Assembly (NCBI GenBank): GCA_030762935.1
Contig: CM060900.1
Location: 112,186,620 to 112,250,619, forward strand
Reading direction: 5' to 3'
Length of the DNA stretch: 64,000 nt
Source of the DNA: Hymenopus coronatus
Lineage: Eukaryota; Arthropoda; Insecta; Mantodea; Hymenopodidae
Shown one piece after another: positions 1-12,751 of this stretch (position 1 is the first letter of the stretch; every line of letters begins with the position of its first letter). Made by a program: the position numbers and the translations under genes. The notes beneath the pieces are model-generated. The model worked only from the letters and a program-made list of their open reading frames with translations, was not told the DNA's origin and ran no database searches.

Positions 1-800
1 CCATTTTCTGGATAGATGCGAGTTTTCAGAGTCATGGTCTACTTGAATGAGGCCGTGGATGCATAAACCAAAGTTTGCTACACTGGAGTGTTATAATTTT
101 ATAACACTGAGTGACAGAATTTTCTACTTTTAATAGCACTGATATCAGGTAAAAGATCTACTTTTAGCATCAACTAAAAATTCTTTATAGAATAGTTTTG
201 AATTCTTATGGAAAAGATGGAGGAAAATGAGAAAAATTAACATCTAATAATGTATGTAACATTTTTATATATATTATGTAAGAACTAATAACTAGTTCTC
301 TTTCTAGCATAAAACAATAATAGTAATAATAAAAATAATAGTAATAGTAGATAAATAAAAGAAGGTACAAATGTGATAAATGGTGTTAAACTTCATAATG
401 CTTTTTATTTGATATTGACTTTCTTTACTGGTCATAGCCAAGAATGAATATAGACTATTCGCTCTCCAGTTTCTACCCTGGAACACAGATAAGGTGGACT
501 TTTCCGTCATCCTGGGTCATCATGGCGTCCGTAATATGTCAATATAATCCAGAGCAGCTAATTTTATATGTATCCTTTGAAACCAACTGTCCTCCCTAAT
601 TAATACAGCTTTACAGAATGAGAGATAATGAAATTACACAGCAGTGCCCAAACAATTGAAAGAGTGCGCACTGGGTTGCACGGGAGAAACGGAGACGGAG
701 GATTATGTACCTGTAATAATCTAATGTTGATTATACATTTAATGCGTTTACTGGCAGAATCCCCAATTCCCTCCGCGTTATTGTGTTGGCTGCAGAGTTT
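1..800. other. AT-rich stretch with no recognised gene
   Basis: No family-like open frame or repeat end was recognised here. A short (taa)-rich stretch lies near 316-355. Confidence 0.5.
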
Positions 801-970
801 ACTTGTCTCTTTTTCTTTATGTCTCTCCTCCCTTTCTCCATCTCCTTCACAATCTAGCTATTCTCGTCCTCTCCACCTCCTCCTTTCTATCCCACTCCTC
901 TCACTCTTTGGAAAAAGTTTGCCCCTGCGATTTTCTCTCTCTCCTCCTCCCTTAATCTCTCTCTTTCACT
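800..970 (+). repeat. Polypyrimidine (CT-rich) tract
   Basis: About 170 bases are almost all C and T on the + strand. The 136-codon frame across it (628-1038) is rich in Ser, Leu and Pro only because of this base bias, so it is not called as a gene. Confidence 0.6.
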
Positions 971-1090
971 GTTTATACATCTATCATGTTATTTTATGGT
1001 ACGAAAACCAACAATACAACTGTTTTTTGGGAGGTTGATATAATATTAAAATAAAAAATAACAGATCAATGTTAACACATATACAGGTTT

Positions 1091-1475
1091 ACTTTCTCTA
1101 CTGCTTACCTATAGTAGTTAGAGGAGGTATGGTATTCCACTCAAAAAGTAATATCGAGATTTCATCGCAAATCCCTGTTTTGGTTTCTCCTAAATCCACC
1201 CTCCCGAAATTATTTTAGTGTGGGCGTGGGTGTAGATGTGGGCGTGCGTGACTGATCTTATGCATACCAAACTTGGTTATTGATTCCAACGTCATTCAAG
1301 TATACAACAGAAAATTTTCATGAAATTCCCTGAAACCCATCTACACCTTTCATGGAAACTGTTTCTTTATTTCTTATTTTACAAAAACCTGTCATGAATT
1401 CTATTAACCTTTAATCTGTTTGAAATATAATTGACATGGCAAATAAAAATATGTTTTGGATTGTCTGTGATGTCT
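1091..1475 (-). repeat. Repeat family A, diverged partial copy
   Basis: It begins with the family's terminal word ACTTTCTCTA, followed in order by the GGTATGGTATTCCACTC, GAGATTTCATC and CATGGAAAC segments seen in other minus-strand copies. The CA/TG tract is represented by a GTGGGCGTG-type run near 1220-1250. It is strongly diverged and lacks the far half. Confidence 0.6.
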
Positions 1476-2345
1476 GATATTTAAATAGTTTTATAAATAG
1501 AATATCAACAAAATACACGTGATTTTATAAAATACTTCTGTTTTTAATTGAATTTTTCAATATTTTAGAAAAATCACTTCTGAAATATCTCCCATTCATT
1601 GTTTATGCCAAGAGTCATGCAAAGAGTTTGTAATATCAAATGAGCATATAAGAGTCCTGCTTTACCACTTTTATTCAATACCTGTGCTACTCCCTGTATT
1701 ACCGTGTCTGTTTTAAATAAATAATACGCAATTATTTTATTATAGTCATAAATACTGCCAAGACCCTCTCACAGAATATGCATCAACGTAAATTAAGAGC
1801 CAACAAGGCATTATAGCGAGCATGTTATTTTTCGGGTAAAATTTGCTGCTTACCACTTCGGCTATTAAATTGATATTGTTATAAATATATCAATATACAT
1901 TGTTTTATAACAATAATAAATCTTGAAGTAAACTCTGTAGTACCTTATGAGTCGTGAGTATTTTGCTGTTCTTTTGGCGCCCGCCCAAAGTAGAATAGTA
2001 TGGTTTGTGGCATGCACCCATCGTCCATTAGTTTCACCATCCCATTACAGTAGTGGCTCAAAGTGGTGTCCTTCAGCTTCCTGCCAATGAATCTGTCTAG
2101 GATTTGCCTACCTACCGTTCGGCATTAATCTGTTTTGATGGAAGTATCCCACATAAATATTAGATATTGTAGAGTAGATTTCTCATCCGGCATTTCCATT
2201 ATCTATATAATAAATTTAATGAACATAGAGCACGTATACTTTAAAAGTAATTAGAAACAAGTAAACACGTGTCCTAATAATTCGAACTGTACAAAGCAAC
2301 GTCCGATAAAATAGAGCCCGCGCAAACACACGTTCTGTTGCTAAT
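1476..2345. other. AT-rich stretch with no recognised feature
   Basis: I see no coding frame, TIR pair or tRNA-like head in this stretch. Confidence 0.4.
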
Positions 2346-2444
2346 ACAGTGCGTTCCCTGTGCGACCGAACCGCCCCGCGGCTGCACCGTAACGGGTGAG
2401 GGCCGGCGCCGCAAAACGGTCCGGTCGCTCAGGGAACGCACTGT
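2346..2444. mobile_element. Small GC-rich hairpin (MITE-like) element
   Basis: Two 28-base arms face each other: left 2346-2373 starts ACAGTGCGTTCCCTG and right 2417-2444 ends CAGGGAACGCACTGT, with two mismatches across the arms. The 43-base spacer is GC-rich, in sharp contrast to the AT-rich surroundings. The whole could fold into one hairpin. Hairpin MITEs look like this, but no target duplication is obvious, so an autonomous partner cannot be named. Confidence 0.6.
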
Positions 2445-3378
2445 GTCTTAACCTGCACCAAGTACTGACCGGAAATTTATGGGCCTGCACACCATTAGGG
2501 GAAAACTACGCAACTAGAATGCCGCTGTTTACCTCAAACTCCATCGGCTTCCTCTCGCCGCATTCACGGTTCAAGTGTTACTCGATCTCTTCGCATTATT
2601 TGTTATCAGAGCAAAAACGACAGAATTGCGCGTCGATTTGAACACCCCTGAGCGAAGAACGTGATCGCAAAATGGAGACTTTTTCAAATATTCCTCATAT
2701 TGAAAAAATTCTAGAAGCCTTTTAGCAAAAGTAGCTTACATATATTATGCATTTTAAGTAAGCAAGTACAATATTTAACAAATATACACCAGCAGAATTC
2801 CAGGTAACTTTTATAAAGTTTCCGGTGCATTTTTCTCGGTTGTAATACAATATTTTCCAGCATTTTGAATGCATCTTATCATGCAATTTGTAAGTATTTG
2901 GATAAAACTTTGGAAGTAGCTTCCACAATTTATGCTAGCTATACCTTGATATGATGTTATTAAAGTAAGGTAAATGCATTAGGTAACCAAGCTCATCCGT
3001 GTTTCATAAATATTTATGTTTTGAAAAGGCCAAAACTCAGAATTGAACAAAACACATTTTTTGTTAATAATTTAAATTAAAGTTAGTTTCTTAGCAATTT
3101 TCATTAAGGAACTTGAATCTGAAATAGCTAAAAATTATGAAAATTGCATTGTAAGGAGAATTTTTTAGCAAAATAGCTTTAATCTGCGTTTTAAAATGCA
3201 TAATCTGGTAACGACTTAACATATATGCACTACACTCTGTTGCTATAATTGTTTATGCAGACGTAAGTTGTAAACATTTAAAACGCTTGGTAGAATACTA
3301 TGAGTTTTAGAATATTCACAGATCGGGACTCTTAAGATCGTATATAGGAAAAGGTAGCAAAACATTAACGATAACGTG
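2445..3378. other. Stretch with no recognised feature
   Basis: The frames at 2396-2641 and 2722-2928 have no family resemblance and no supporting context. The first overlaps the hairpin element. Confidence 0.4.
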
Positions 3379-4215
3379 ACTTTCTCTACCTATTCTTCAA
3401 AAGATTATTCTTACAAATACTTATTCTTCTCTCTATTTCAGGCTACTCAAAATAAACATTTGCAGGAATTATTTTATATTTAGTTATGTACTTCTAAGCA
3501 AAAGGTAAATAAGAAGATACACTAGGTAAAGCGATATTAAAATCTTTTAAGAGGCATTCGCTATGCGATGCAATTGAAATTCCGTTCCCCTTTGCATGGC
3601 GGGGATGAGAAAAAATGAATAACGAATTCCCATTTGAGAAGGATCTTAAGCACTGAAAATGTTAAAACCAATATAAGAAATATTTCTAAAATGATCAGCT
3701 CTAAAAAAACAGTATATGTCACAAATTGAATGCTTTAACGATATCTACATTTATAGTAAGCCTTTGTCTATGTCTTGCGAGTTACCAGTAATGCCAAAGT
3801 CATTCAGAATGAATAGGACCTCAGAGGCTATTCACAACCAATTCAGCACACACATTTTTTTTTTCATGTAAATATCCCTAATGTACGGCATTTTAATCAA
3901 ACTGTTTAGAGCCCGTTTTGAGAAAATTGAATATTTCCAAAAATCTTCCATTTAAGGGTAGTTTGGGTAAGAAGGATTTTCCGGAAGATCTTCATGTCGC
4001 ATCTTTGGAAAATGCTGAACAAAATTATCAAGTGTGGTATTTAACCGAATTTGAGTTTTTTATGCTCTCCACAGAGACACGCACACGGACCTTTTTCTAA
4101 AACTGTATTTTTGGACCAAATTGTCGTCCAAGCATGTATTTTTAGTGAAATTTCAGTGTCGAATTGTTTAGTGGAATACAATACCTTATCGACCTAGTAT
4201 GAACGCACATTGGAA
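3379..4215 (+). repeat. Repeat family A, nearly full copy
   Basis: The left end reads ACTTTCTCTA and is followed by the TATTCTTCAAAAGATTATT segment. The centre has the TTCCATTTAAGGGTAG and TCTTCATGTCGCATC words, then GTGTGGTATTTAAC, the hydrophilic CA tract remnant (CACGCACACGG) and the GTGAAATTTC word. The right terminus is eroded after ATACCTTATCGAC. The 60-codon frame at 3918-4100 is an accident of this repeat; related frames recur in other copies. Confidence 0.75.
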
Positions 4216-5723
4216 AACAAAATGCATCAAAATTGATAATTTCTAAGTGATGGTTGTATCTATTGAGCAATTATACATGGAGCATGTAGCTGCGAAGTGT
4301 TCAGGATTCATACTTGTTGTCTTCTCCTTGCCAGTTTTACTCTATGGGGCTTATCTTCGTATGTTTTCAATCAAAAGTTCAAATAATTTCCAAATGTAAT
4401 TAATTAATTTGTTCTGCTTTTATTGGCCCTGATTGTTTGGAGATAAATGTATATTAATGCTTAATGGAAATATTTCGTTGAGGTACAATACTGCTCGGAT
4501 ATTTTTTTGATAGATCCTTGAAATGTCCTGGAGATTAAAAGTGTTGTCTGTAAGTTCTAACTTTTTTTTCCCGTTGAGTTAATTCCTTTGTCATTCGTAT
4601 AGAACGCTACATTCAGTTCAGTGTAAGACTAAAAGGTTCAAGAAATGAAATAGCTGAGCAGAGACTTGTAGTATTCTTTTGGAATGTTCTAATAAAGTTC
4701 AAATAACTTATTCGTAATTACTTTATCGTTTAATTCAACCCAGCGTTATAACGCCGTCTATGGAACTGGAGCAGGGATGACTGAAAAAAGGCAGCGAAGG
4801 AATTCGATCCAATTCCTTCACCTAAGGAAAAAGAAATCCATACGCCCTATAGGGAGCAGGAAAAAGGAAAAAAGACAAGTAGGGACTCATAAAGAGAATG
4901 AGAAAGGAAAACAAGCCCCAGGATATGACACAAGGAAAGGAGTGTGGTTGTAGTATGGACTTGGCGAAGCAGCTCTTCACTCACTGACTCGGGGCATTCT
5001 GTGTACAGTCTTTTTCCGTTATGTAGACTTTAGCATCACCACCTCTAATTTCACCATAAATGGAGCGAAAACCTATTTGGGACGTACCGTTAAACACAAT
5101 AAAAAATCTACAATTCCGTTTATTCCCACAAGTCTAATATCTACTAGTGTTTCATCATTTGCTACAGATGCAGAATTCATCTTGCAAGCAGTCGAATTTG
5201 ACTTCGTAACAGTGTTACTGATATACAGGAGGAGCGAAATCGACAGACGAATTCCAAATCACTATAGATAATGCACTGTAAACCGGACCATATTGTATAA
5301 ATGCACTGAAACATGTCATTTATCATAAGTAATATAAAGAGAGCTCCAAATTTTATCGATAGAGTTTATCCAGAGAAAAGTTGTAGCTCGAGTTGTATTT
5401 AATAATACTATTTCGTCAATAAAATAATAATAGTTAGCCTATAATATTCCTAAAATCCCATTTCACTTGATGTATATTTTCACCGAAATCACTGCAACTT
5501 GATGTACATATCATAAATTTCAGTTCTCTTTGTATTGCAACATTATATTATAGTGGCTTAAAGTAAACACAGATCTCTTTGTATTGCTACATTCTATTAT
5601 TTTGGCTTAGTAAAGCATGATTACAATTAATATATCTATTGGTACTTCGGCCATTATGTCCGGGATAATCTCTGCACACTGATATTCAGAGAGGAAACAA
5701 ATGCACGTGGGTGAGATAAATTT
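4216..5723. other. Unassigned stretch
   Basis: A purine-rich segment lies at about 4790-4940 (runs of AAGGAAAAAAG type). It could be a decayed SINE, but no promoter boxes could be aligned. Nothing else was recognised. Confidence 0.35.
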
Positions 5724-5741
5724 AAAAAAAAAAAAAAAAAA
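5724..5741 (+). repeat. Poly(A) tract of 18
   Basis: The A run is flanked by similar words (CACGTGGGTGAGATAAA before, CATGTGGGTGTGATAAA after). This could be the target duplication around a short retroposed tail or a simple local duplication. Confidence 0.6.
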
Positions 5742-5876
5742 TTTCATGTGGGTGTGATAAAAAAAGATTAAAATCCAGAATTAATGAGTTCCAATTGATA
5801 GAAATTTGACGCGCCAATGTACTGCATTGGCCACTTCCTACAATCATGTGTCATGAACGAAATAGGCATCCAACGC

Positions 5877-6450
5877 TTACAACTTGAAAATTGCATCAGA
5901 AAGGTTGCCTCCTCTTAAATCAATCCACCGTTGCAAGCGATTCCGAAAGTTGCACGCACACCCAGATAGGGCACCGTCAATTGTCACAAATTCATCAACA
6001 ATTGCCTTTTTGAATTCATAAGTGTTCAACATATTTTTCGGATCATACGGTATTTACGCATTCCCATTGGAAAAACTCTGGGACAGTAAGTTCGAATGAC
6101 CGAGCAGGTCAGATTACATCTCCAGATGAGAGATAATACTTCCGAACAGTACACGAACAACAATCGTACTGTTTCGTGCTGCTGAAAATAAAGCGTATTA
6201 GGGTCAATGCCAAACCGTCGTAAATATGATGGAACATGCATACTTTTTCAACATAATGACATAACCTACAAAAATAACAGTCAATATTTCTTCATTGTCC
6301 CTATTTCCGACGCTATAAACCGACTCATGACAACTGTGCAAGGGACAAGAGACCATACCACATCTTTGCGCACTGCGTGAACAGAGCAAGAAGCCTGCTT
6401 CTTCTAGCACAAAATCCAGCAAGTTGTTGCGCCTGCTCAGGACTGTTTAG
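5877..6450 (-). pseudogene. Tc1/mariner-type (DUF4817-linked) DDE transposase, C-terminal relic
   Basis: Read on the minus strand in shifting frames, this shows FGIDPNTLYFQQ (the family's FQQDGA block with its catalytic Asp lost), then SFELTVPEFFQWECV (family: PDLTxxDFFLWGYV), then EFKKAIVDEFVTIDGAL and a Cys-Asn-Phe-Arg-Asn-Arg-Leu-Gln C-terminal block ending in a stop at 5877-5879. At least two frameshifts and in-frame stops break it, so it is dead. The family resembles insect transposases that start with the MAENP-type DNA-binding domain, of which a separate N-terminal piece lies at 36632-37018. No terminal inverted repeats were found around this relic. The family assignment is by remembered motif resemblance. 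Confidence 0.65.
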
Positions 6451-8113
6451 CAAGATGACTATGGGTTTACGAGGAAAGTAGGCAATACGTGTGTTGCTTA
6501 TATAACAGGTTAATCAAAACTTGGATACATAATTTGGGATCACCTTTTGGTTTACCAGGAAACAGTCAGTTGAAAAATGTAATGCCATTACGGTATGTTG
6601 CCATGGTAGATCTAAGGTTAGAGCAGGAGATCCGTGGTTCATGTCCCAGCTACAGCATTGAATTTTTCAGTCTGACTACATACTTAGGCTCTCCCGACCT
6701 CACAAAATATCAAAGTAACAGTGAGTTTACGTATTATTCGTTAATCTAATATCTGAAATTGATCGCTGAGTAAACACTGTCAAAGCATTACGACACCTAA
6801 TATGCTTAAACAAAAGAAAAGGCGATATAATCGCATGGTTGAAAGATGAACAAAAATTTAACAGAATTACATTAAACTGTAATAACAGAAAAGACATCAA
6901 ACCAGAAAAAAATAAGTTTTCTTTATCATTATCACCTTATTCATCTCCATATGATTGATTATTGTATATTATATAAAATAACACAAAAGAATTAAGTTTA
7001 ACTGAATTGGTTGCAAAAGTACTGTGAAGCTCAAACATTACTAACGTAGAGTAATAAATAAGTCGGTATTAACACCCACATATTCTGTGAGCATATTCTG
7101 ATGTTTAAACTTACACTGATTATAATGTTTAGTTTCTCAATGTTTGAACCGGCTGATTCCTTTACCTATGGAAAGTTTGTGATGTTTTATCAGCAGAAAA
7201 ACAAACTAATGACATATAAAACGACAAAGTGGCGTGGATAACAGTAATAGCATCAAACCAGACAAAGTATCACCTTTTCTTCCCCATCTCTATTATATCT
7301 TCATTTTGTTGGTTTTCTTTTGTTGGCCTTCTTTCTTGTATTTTATTAGTAGCTTTATGTATTTTGTTTACTGAGAATAAACAAGGACATATTGGCGTTA
7401 CTTAAGCTTGTGCTGCGTCTTTCCAACTGAGATTTTCTCTGTAAATAGCGACGAGTCACCCCAAATGTGACAACGCATGAGTCACATCTGCTTTCACGAG
7501 GAACCATCATTGCAAACTATGATATTTGTGGATGTTCAACCATGCTTTTGCATATTGTTTTTTCAGTTATTTTTTTACTTCATCAAGTTTTATTGAACTA
7601 TTTGTTTGAGTGGTTGTTTAATAGTTTCTAATGGGTCTGAAGAAACGCACGGATATTAGACAAACAACCCAAGGCTAAATGTGGAAAGGATAAATCGTCA
7701 AAATAGGACAAGACCCCTATTTCAGCTAGTTAATTATAAACTGATAAATCAATAAAACTCAAATCAGTCAAACAGTAACTCCTCTTCATAAACACCATTA
7801 CCTTCAACAGACATAAAGAAAGGTATCTGTAATACCCATGAAGAATTGCAGCCACATAATTCATCAGTTAAAATATTTATTTTGGAAGTGCTAAGGACCT
7901 TGAATTTTCATACCTATGTGGCATGGACACCTGACAACCATACCTCTTTATGTTAAACCATCCATGAATTAGTATTTTTTTCTCCAAAACAAGAGATGAC
8001 AGCACGAATCAAAAAAAGTTTGGCGTTTTGAGCATACGGCTTCAATTATTTCTACCAGTTCTATGTCGATTAACGTGCGGTGCAAAAAGAATCTGATGTG
8101 TTCCATTCGTATG
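6451..8113. other. Stretch with no recognised feature
   Basis: The 86-codon frame at 6489-6749 has no family-like motif. I see no repeat ends. Confidence 0.35.
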
Positions 8114-8984
8114 ACTTTTTCTACCTGTTCTCAAAACAAGCTATCCTTACAAAATGTTAGTCTTTTATCTACATCACGCTAATCGTGACAAATATTAGCA
8201 GAAATTGTCCTACTGCTCGCATCCTTCTATGCAGAAGGGAAACAAGGGATTACACTAGATCAAAGCTATCAAATCCTTTAAAACCTTCTTGATATGTGAA
8301 CAATTGAAATTCGGTTCGCTTTGAAATGCCAGTAAAACAAAAAAGAGATGAAGCAAAAGGTGACCCCATATAAGAAAAGTTACGTAGTGTAACATTGAAA
8401 TCAATAGGAAGGAATATCTCAGGAACGGTCAACTCTACGAGAAAAAAAAAACTGTATATGATATAAACTGTGTGTCTTAATGAGATCTGTATTTTTTGTG
8501 TTGTAAGCATATGTCTATATCTTATGGTTTACCACTTATGTAAAATTCAGCAACGGTCATCCAGAATGAATAGGTCTTCAGAAGCCATTCCCGGAAAATT
8601 CAAGATATACATTTTATTTGTGATGTAAATATTTTTAATATACAGTATTTCAATAAAATTGATAGCTTCACTTTTGAGAAACACAAAATCGTTTAACAAA
8701 AAGTTTTCCATGAAAGAGTAGGTTTCAGTGGGGGAATTTTCTTGAAAATCTTGGGATCGGATCCTTGTCAGATATTAAACTTCAATACCAACTTTGATAT
8801 TTAAGAATATTTTAGTTTTTGTGCTATGCTGTCCCTAGACAAACATACACAGAGCTTTTTAGTAAAAATGCTTTTCTTTGATACAGGTACTTCAAAACAT
8901 ATATTTCCGGCAAAATCACGACATCGAATTTAGGGTGTAATACAATACTTTATTCGCTATGTACATACCAGGTGTAGAGAAACT
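8114..8984 (+). repeat. Repeat family A, full-length copy
   Basis: Both ends are visible: ACTTTTTCTA at left, preceded by the extension TGATGTGTTCCATTCGTATG, and GTAGAGAAACT at right. Internal words occur in the family order: CTTATGGTTTACCACTTATG, CTTGAAAATCTTGGGATCGG, TTTTTGTGCTATGCTGTCC, ATATTTCCGGCAAAATC. The CA tract is short (ACATACACAGAG). Confidence 0.8.
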
Positions 8985-9229
8985 AATAAGATTTTAAGGA
9001 TCGATTGTGGAGGCTATAGATATAAATCTAAGCATTATTGATAGAGAATGTTATAGGAATGGAGCACATTATATATATAAAATGTGCAAGGCGTTAGACA
9101 TATAGATATATAACTGTCGTTCTTACAAAGAATAATTTATAACATACGTAAAGTTGACCAAATTTATTAATACAGTTTTTGAAACACTATTTCTCTGGTA
9201 TAAGTAGAACTACTTATTTATTCACCTAC

Positions 9230-9335
9230 CGACCTGGGGAAACCACAGAATGCCTTGGTCAGAATGACCGGCCCAGCAGAATCGGAACCTCCCAAATTTG
9301 AGGGTTACCGCGGAACCATCTTCCTCGGTAAATAT
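9230..9335 (-). repeat. Possible SINE fragment with tRNA-like head
   Basis: A GC-richer segment contains CAGAATCGGAACCTCCCAAA, which on the minus strand approximates an RNA polymerase III B box, followed by GGTTACCGCGG. It is too diverged to assign to a family here. Confidence 0.35.
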
Positions 9336-10865
9336 ATAGGGGGAAATGCACTTCATTATTAAAGATTGTCAAACTCAGAGCATGTCAAGGGCAACTGCTG
9401 TCTTTTACCTCCATCCATACAAGAGATTATGGACAGAGTATGTTAACGAGGCTGGTCCTTAGGCCACTCTTACCGACCAAGAATCACAGAAGAGCTGTCA
9501 AGAACAAGCGTTTTACTCGTTTGTTTCATATAGTCTATAATGAGGTTGCTTGTTTCCTCTAGTCCAACTTGTCCAAAAAGTTTTAGCGAATATGCCAAAC
9601 TATGATCGAGCTACTGGTTCATATTTCCTCTCGTGAGAAATGGTCATTTACAGGTACGAGAATTCGCTTGTTTGATACTTTATATCAAAGCGTTGTTAGG
9701 CGTATTGCCTCACTGCGTTAGAGCAAATGGATGGCAATATCATATGCCACGTTACTGTATTTTCGAATTGTACTTGAAATATTGTTACGGCCAAATCATT
9801 TTAACACATTATGTTATGAAAATTACATTTGTTTGTGCTCTATTCTGTAACTACATCTAACTAAAGCATATACATGAACTACATTATGCTACTACCAAGT
9901 TTAACACAATTAAGATTAACAAACTGAAACACTGTTTCTCTTTAATACTATATACAGTTATTTTACTTAAAATTGCGTTTTCGTTTAACGAGACACAAAC
10001 TGGCAAACCTCAGATTAAACTCTGGATGTCAAAAATCTCTGACGAAAGGTTAACGATATTGAAAGCACTGTAAAATGATAAATACAATCTAAAATACGCT
10101 CTTAGAAACAATACTTAAATACGTCTTATTGTTAATATGATATTCTCAATTATTATTATTATTATTATTATTATTATTGTTATTATTATTATTATTTTCT
10201 CAACACTAATCCCAAAGCGCTTGCATACATTGCTTCTTCCGGTTTCTTACACTAACTGTTAAAATTCTTCATTTAATTTTAAGAAAAGTTTCACTTGTGG
10301 TGCTTGTGACGAGGTATTGAACTTGACTGTGACTGCACTGCATTTGCTTCATATCTGTGTACGGCAACTGTGAAACACTATGAACCCAGCGTACAATAAG
10401 TAATAAGAGTACAAATGGAGTACTCTGGACCTGGAGTATTTTATGTAAATGAATACATGATTGATTATACAAAACTGTAATTGCACAACTGTGATGTTTT
10501 TTGCATTTCTCATTTACGTTAATATTGTATGTAACTAAACATTGCCTTCCTCTGCAATTCCCAACACGGGAAAGAAATATTTTTTCCTACTTTCGCACGA
10601 CTTTTCCTATCCTTCATCGCTCATTTTTGGGTGTTTAAATTATTCTTACGAAGCTCTATCATTTTCCTATCTACTTCCTGTTTATCCCTGCATTACATAT
10701 ATCGATAAGTATACAAAGGGAATAGCGATGGTCAAATGTTATAGAACTGGACGCTATATGCCGGCCTTAAAATTGTAGAGTCTTTGGATGACATCGCGAG
10801 AAACGAAAATCAACAGGAATTTAAAGGAATGATTAAAATTGAACAATTCAAACCATTAATTACAG
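9336..10865. other. Unassigned stretch
   Basis: Apart from the ATT microsatellite at 10150-10196 nothing was recognised. The short frames at 9633-9860, 10269-10472 and 10542-10778 lack any family motif. Confidence 0.35.
10150..10196. repeat. (ATT)n microsatellite
   Basis: About 15 trinucleotide units with one T-to-G interruption. Confidence 0.9.
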
Positions 10866-11200
10866 ATATGTGGTACTTTATCACATCATTAGAGCTATTT
10901 TTCAGAAAACAAGAAAGATCGAAAAATTCTCCATTTAAAAGCTTAGTTGGAGTGAGCAGATTTTCTTGAAAATCTTCGTGTCGCATATTTGAAAAGTACT
11001 AAATTTATGTACCAGGTGTAGTATTTATCTCAATTTTGTTTCAGATATGAAAATACGGACCTTTATCTAGAAACTTTTTAAATTCATGGGCTTCAAAACA
11101 GGCATTTACTGTGAAATCTCGGTAGCTAACTTTTTTGAGGAATGCAATACTTTTTTCGTCTACCAAGTACGTAGTGTACGTGATGGGCAAAGTAAAAAGA
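10866..11200 (+). repeat. Repeat family A, right-half copy
   Basis: It starts inside the family consensus (GTGGTACTTTATCACATCAT, then TTAGAGCTATTTTTCAGAAAA), keeps TTTTCTTGAAAATCTTCGTG and CGCATATTTGAAAAGTACTA, lacks the CA tract, and ends near GGGCAAAGTAAAAAGAG. The left half is missing. Confidence 0.7.
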
Positions 11201-11333
11201 GAGAAAGAAAACAAACGAAATTAGTAACTGCATTTTTCTTACTCAGTAACTGACTCTATAGGTAGTTAATAATATAACTAATTTTTTAAGTGAGCTCAAT
11301 CTGTATATCTGGAATAATTAATAACGAAGTGAC

Positions 11334-11742
11334 TTATTCAAGTGGTAAAAGTAAAATGTCGAGGATTTCATCAGCAGTGTCCACTGAACTGCCACCGAAA
11401 CATGGCTTACAGTTCACTATTTTTGCTGTCAGTTTCGACACGACTTCTTGTTCCAAAAATCGATATTTTTTCCAGTAATCATTATCAGCAATAACCTCAG
11501 TCTTCTCAGTTGCGAAACTCATAATGACATGCATTATCTCTCGTGCCTGCCTTCATTATAACGTGATTACTACTATTTATCTGCCGTGAGTGTACTGCAC
11601 CTGCCACGCTCTTCTTAGACGTGTTAATGACGTCCATGTGCTTGCTGTTTCGCATATTTTCGGATACGCCTGTCACTTTGCCGACTGGTATACAGGCTGA
11701 AGCTTCCGCGCATTCAGCGTTCGAAAAGGAAATTAGACACAT
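11334..11742 (-). other. Two overlapping minus frames, unrecognised; possible decayed ORF
   Basis: Frames at 11334-11534 and 11506-11742 adjoin on the minus strand and overlap by 29 bases in different phases. The downstream one reads as a plausible soluble protein segment (DNDYWKKYRFLEQEVVSKL), mixed in composition and unlike the low-complexity frames elsewhere. It could be a broken transposon ORF or an exon of an unknown gene. I do not recognise it and no splice structure could be established. Confidence 0.25.
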
Positions 11743-12525
11743 GTGTACTTCTTTAGTATATCATAAAATAATAGCAGATATAATTCTGTACTTCCATTAA
11801 TTGGTATATGCAAATATATGGAGTGGAAGGTCTATATGTTTAATATTTTAAACCATATTAGGTCTCGATACGTATATTGATACCGTTTATAAACGCTTGA
11901 TTCTTATGTATCGCAACTTTATATAGGAATATATTTCGAAATGCAGAGAAGTGCTTTGCCTTGCAGGAGATGCGAAAAGTACGATTGATAGGTAATCAGG
12001 CCCACCGCAGAGTAAAATACGCGTTCTATTTCCGAGCAACGTGTTGTTGTATTATGAGAACAACGTAAACTTTGCTACTGATAGTTAAACGTCAAGGCAG
12101 TTTTTTTAAATTTATTTTCGGCAAAATATTTGAAATATTTCATAAACGTGGCTAAATCCGAAGTAATTTGCTTAAGTACAAATGAAGCAACAAAGGAGAA
12201 TAAGTATTTTAATTTTAACGTATTCTTATTTTCCAGTAAATATAACACCCTAAAAGGTACAGTACATTACAACTATCAAGTACAAAAAAGGTTCAGGGTC
12301 TTATGAATGAATTCAATGAGAACAAGCAAACTAAAAATGAAGAAACATATTTTAAGATATAAGGGAATAAAACGAAAAAAAATAAGTGACTTTATTAATA
12401 TTTTTATTTAAAAAGAGGCTCTTTATTTTGCTATAGAAACATATTAAAAAATCAATGGCACATCCGGTGAGCCACGGATCTGCGGCTTATAACTCTGCCG
12501 TTTCAACCAACATGCAAAATACACA
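11743..12525. other. Unassigned stretch
   Basis: Nothing recognised. The last 80 bases before the SINE (about 12450-12525) are mildly GC-rich. Confidence 0.35.
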
Positions 12526-12534
12526 TACGACATT

Positions 12535-12742
12535 TTTTTTGTAGTGTTTAACGCCCGCTTTAACTACTTATGGCAACGCAGGCGCTGACAATGATGATAC
12601 ATGAATGAAGATGGAGCACTGGTGGAATGCGATGGCGGGGGAAACCGGAGAACCCGGAGAAAACACGCCCAGCGCCGCTTTGTCCACCAGAAATCTCACA
12701 TGCGGTCGCTTGGGATCGAAACCGGGCCGTCTAGGTGAGACG
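12535..12742 (-). mobile_element. SINE family 1, full 3' end with target-site duplication
   Basis: On the minus strand it has a B-box-like CGGTTTCGATCCC (head at high coordinates), then GATTTCTGGTGGACAAAG, the GCGCTGGGCGTGTTTTCTCC region, and the 3' end GCGGGCGTTAAACACTAC followed by an A tail (T run at 12533-12540). The perfect 9-base duplication TACGACATT occurs at 12526-12534 and 12743-12751. That duplication and the A tail point to LINE-driven retroposition. Five related copies lie at 15942, 24978, 33053, 40393 and 46070. The 60-codon frame here is a by-product. Confidence 0.85.
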
Positions 12743-12751
12743 TACGACATT

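Noticed and set aside
628..1038. 136-codon plus frame
   Set aside because: It runs through a CT-rich tract and its Ser/Leu/Pro content follows from that; no motif or context supports a gene.
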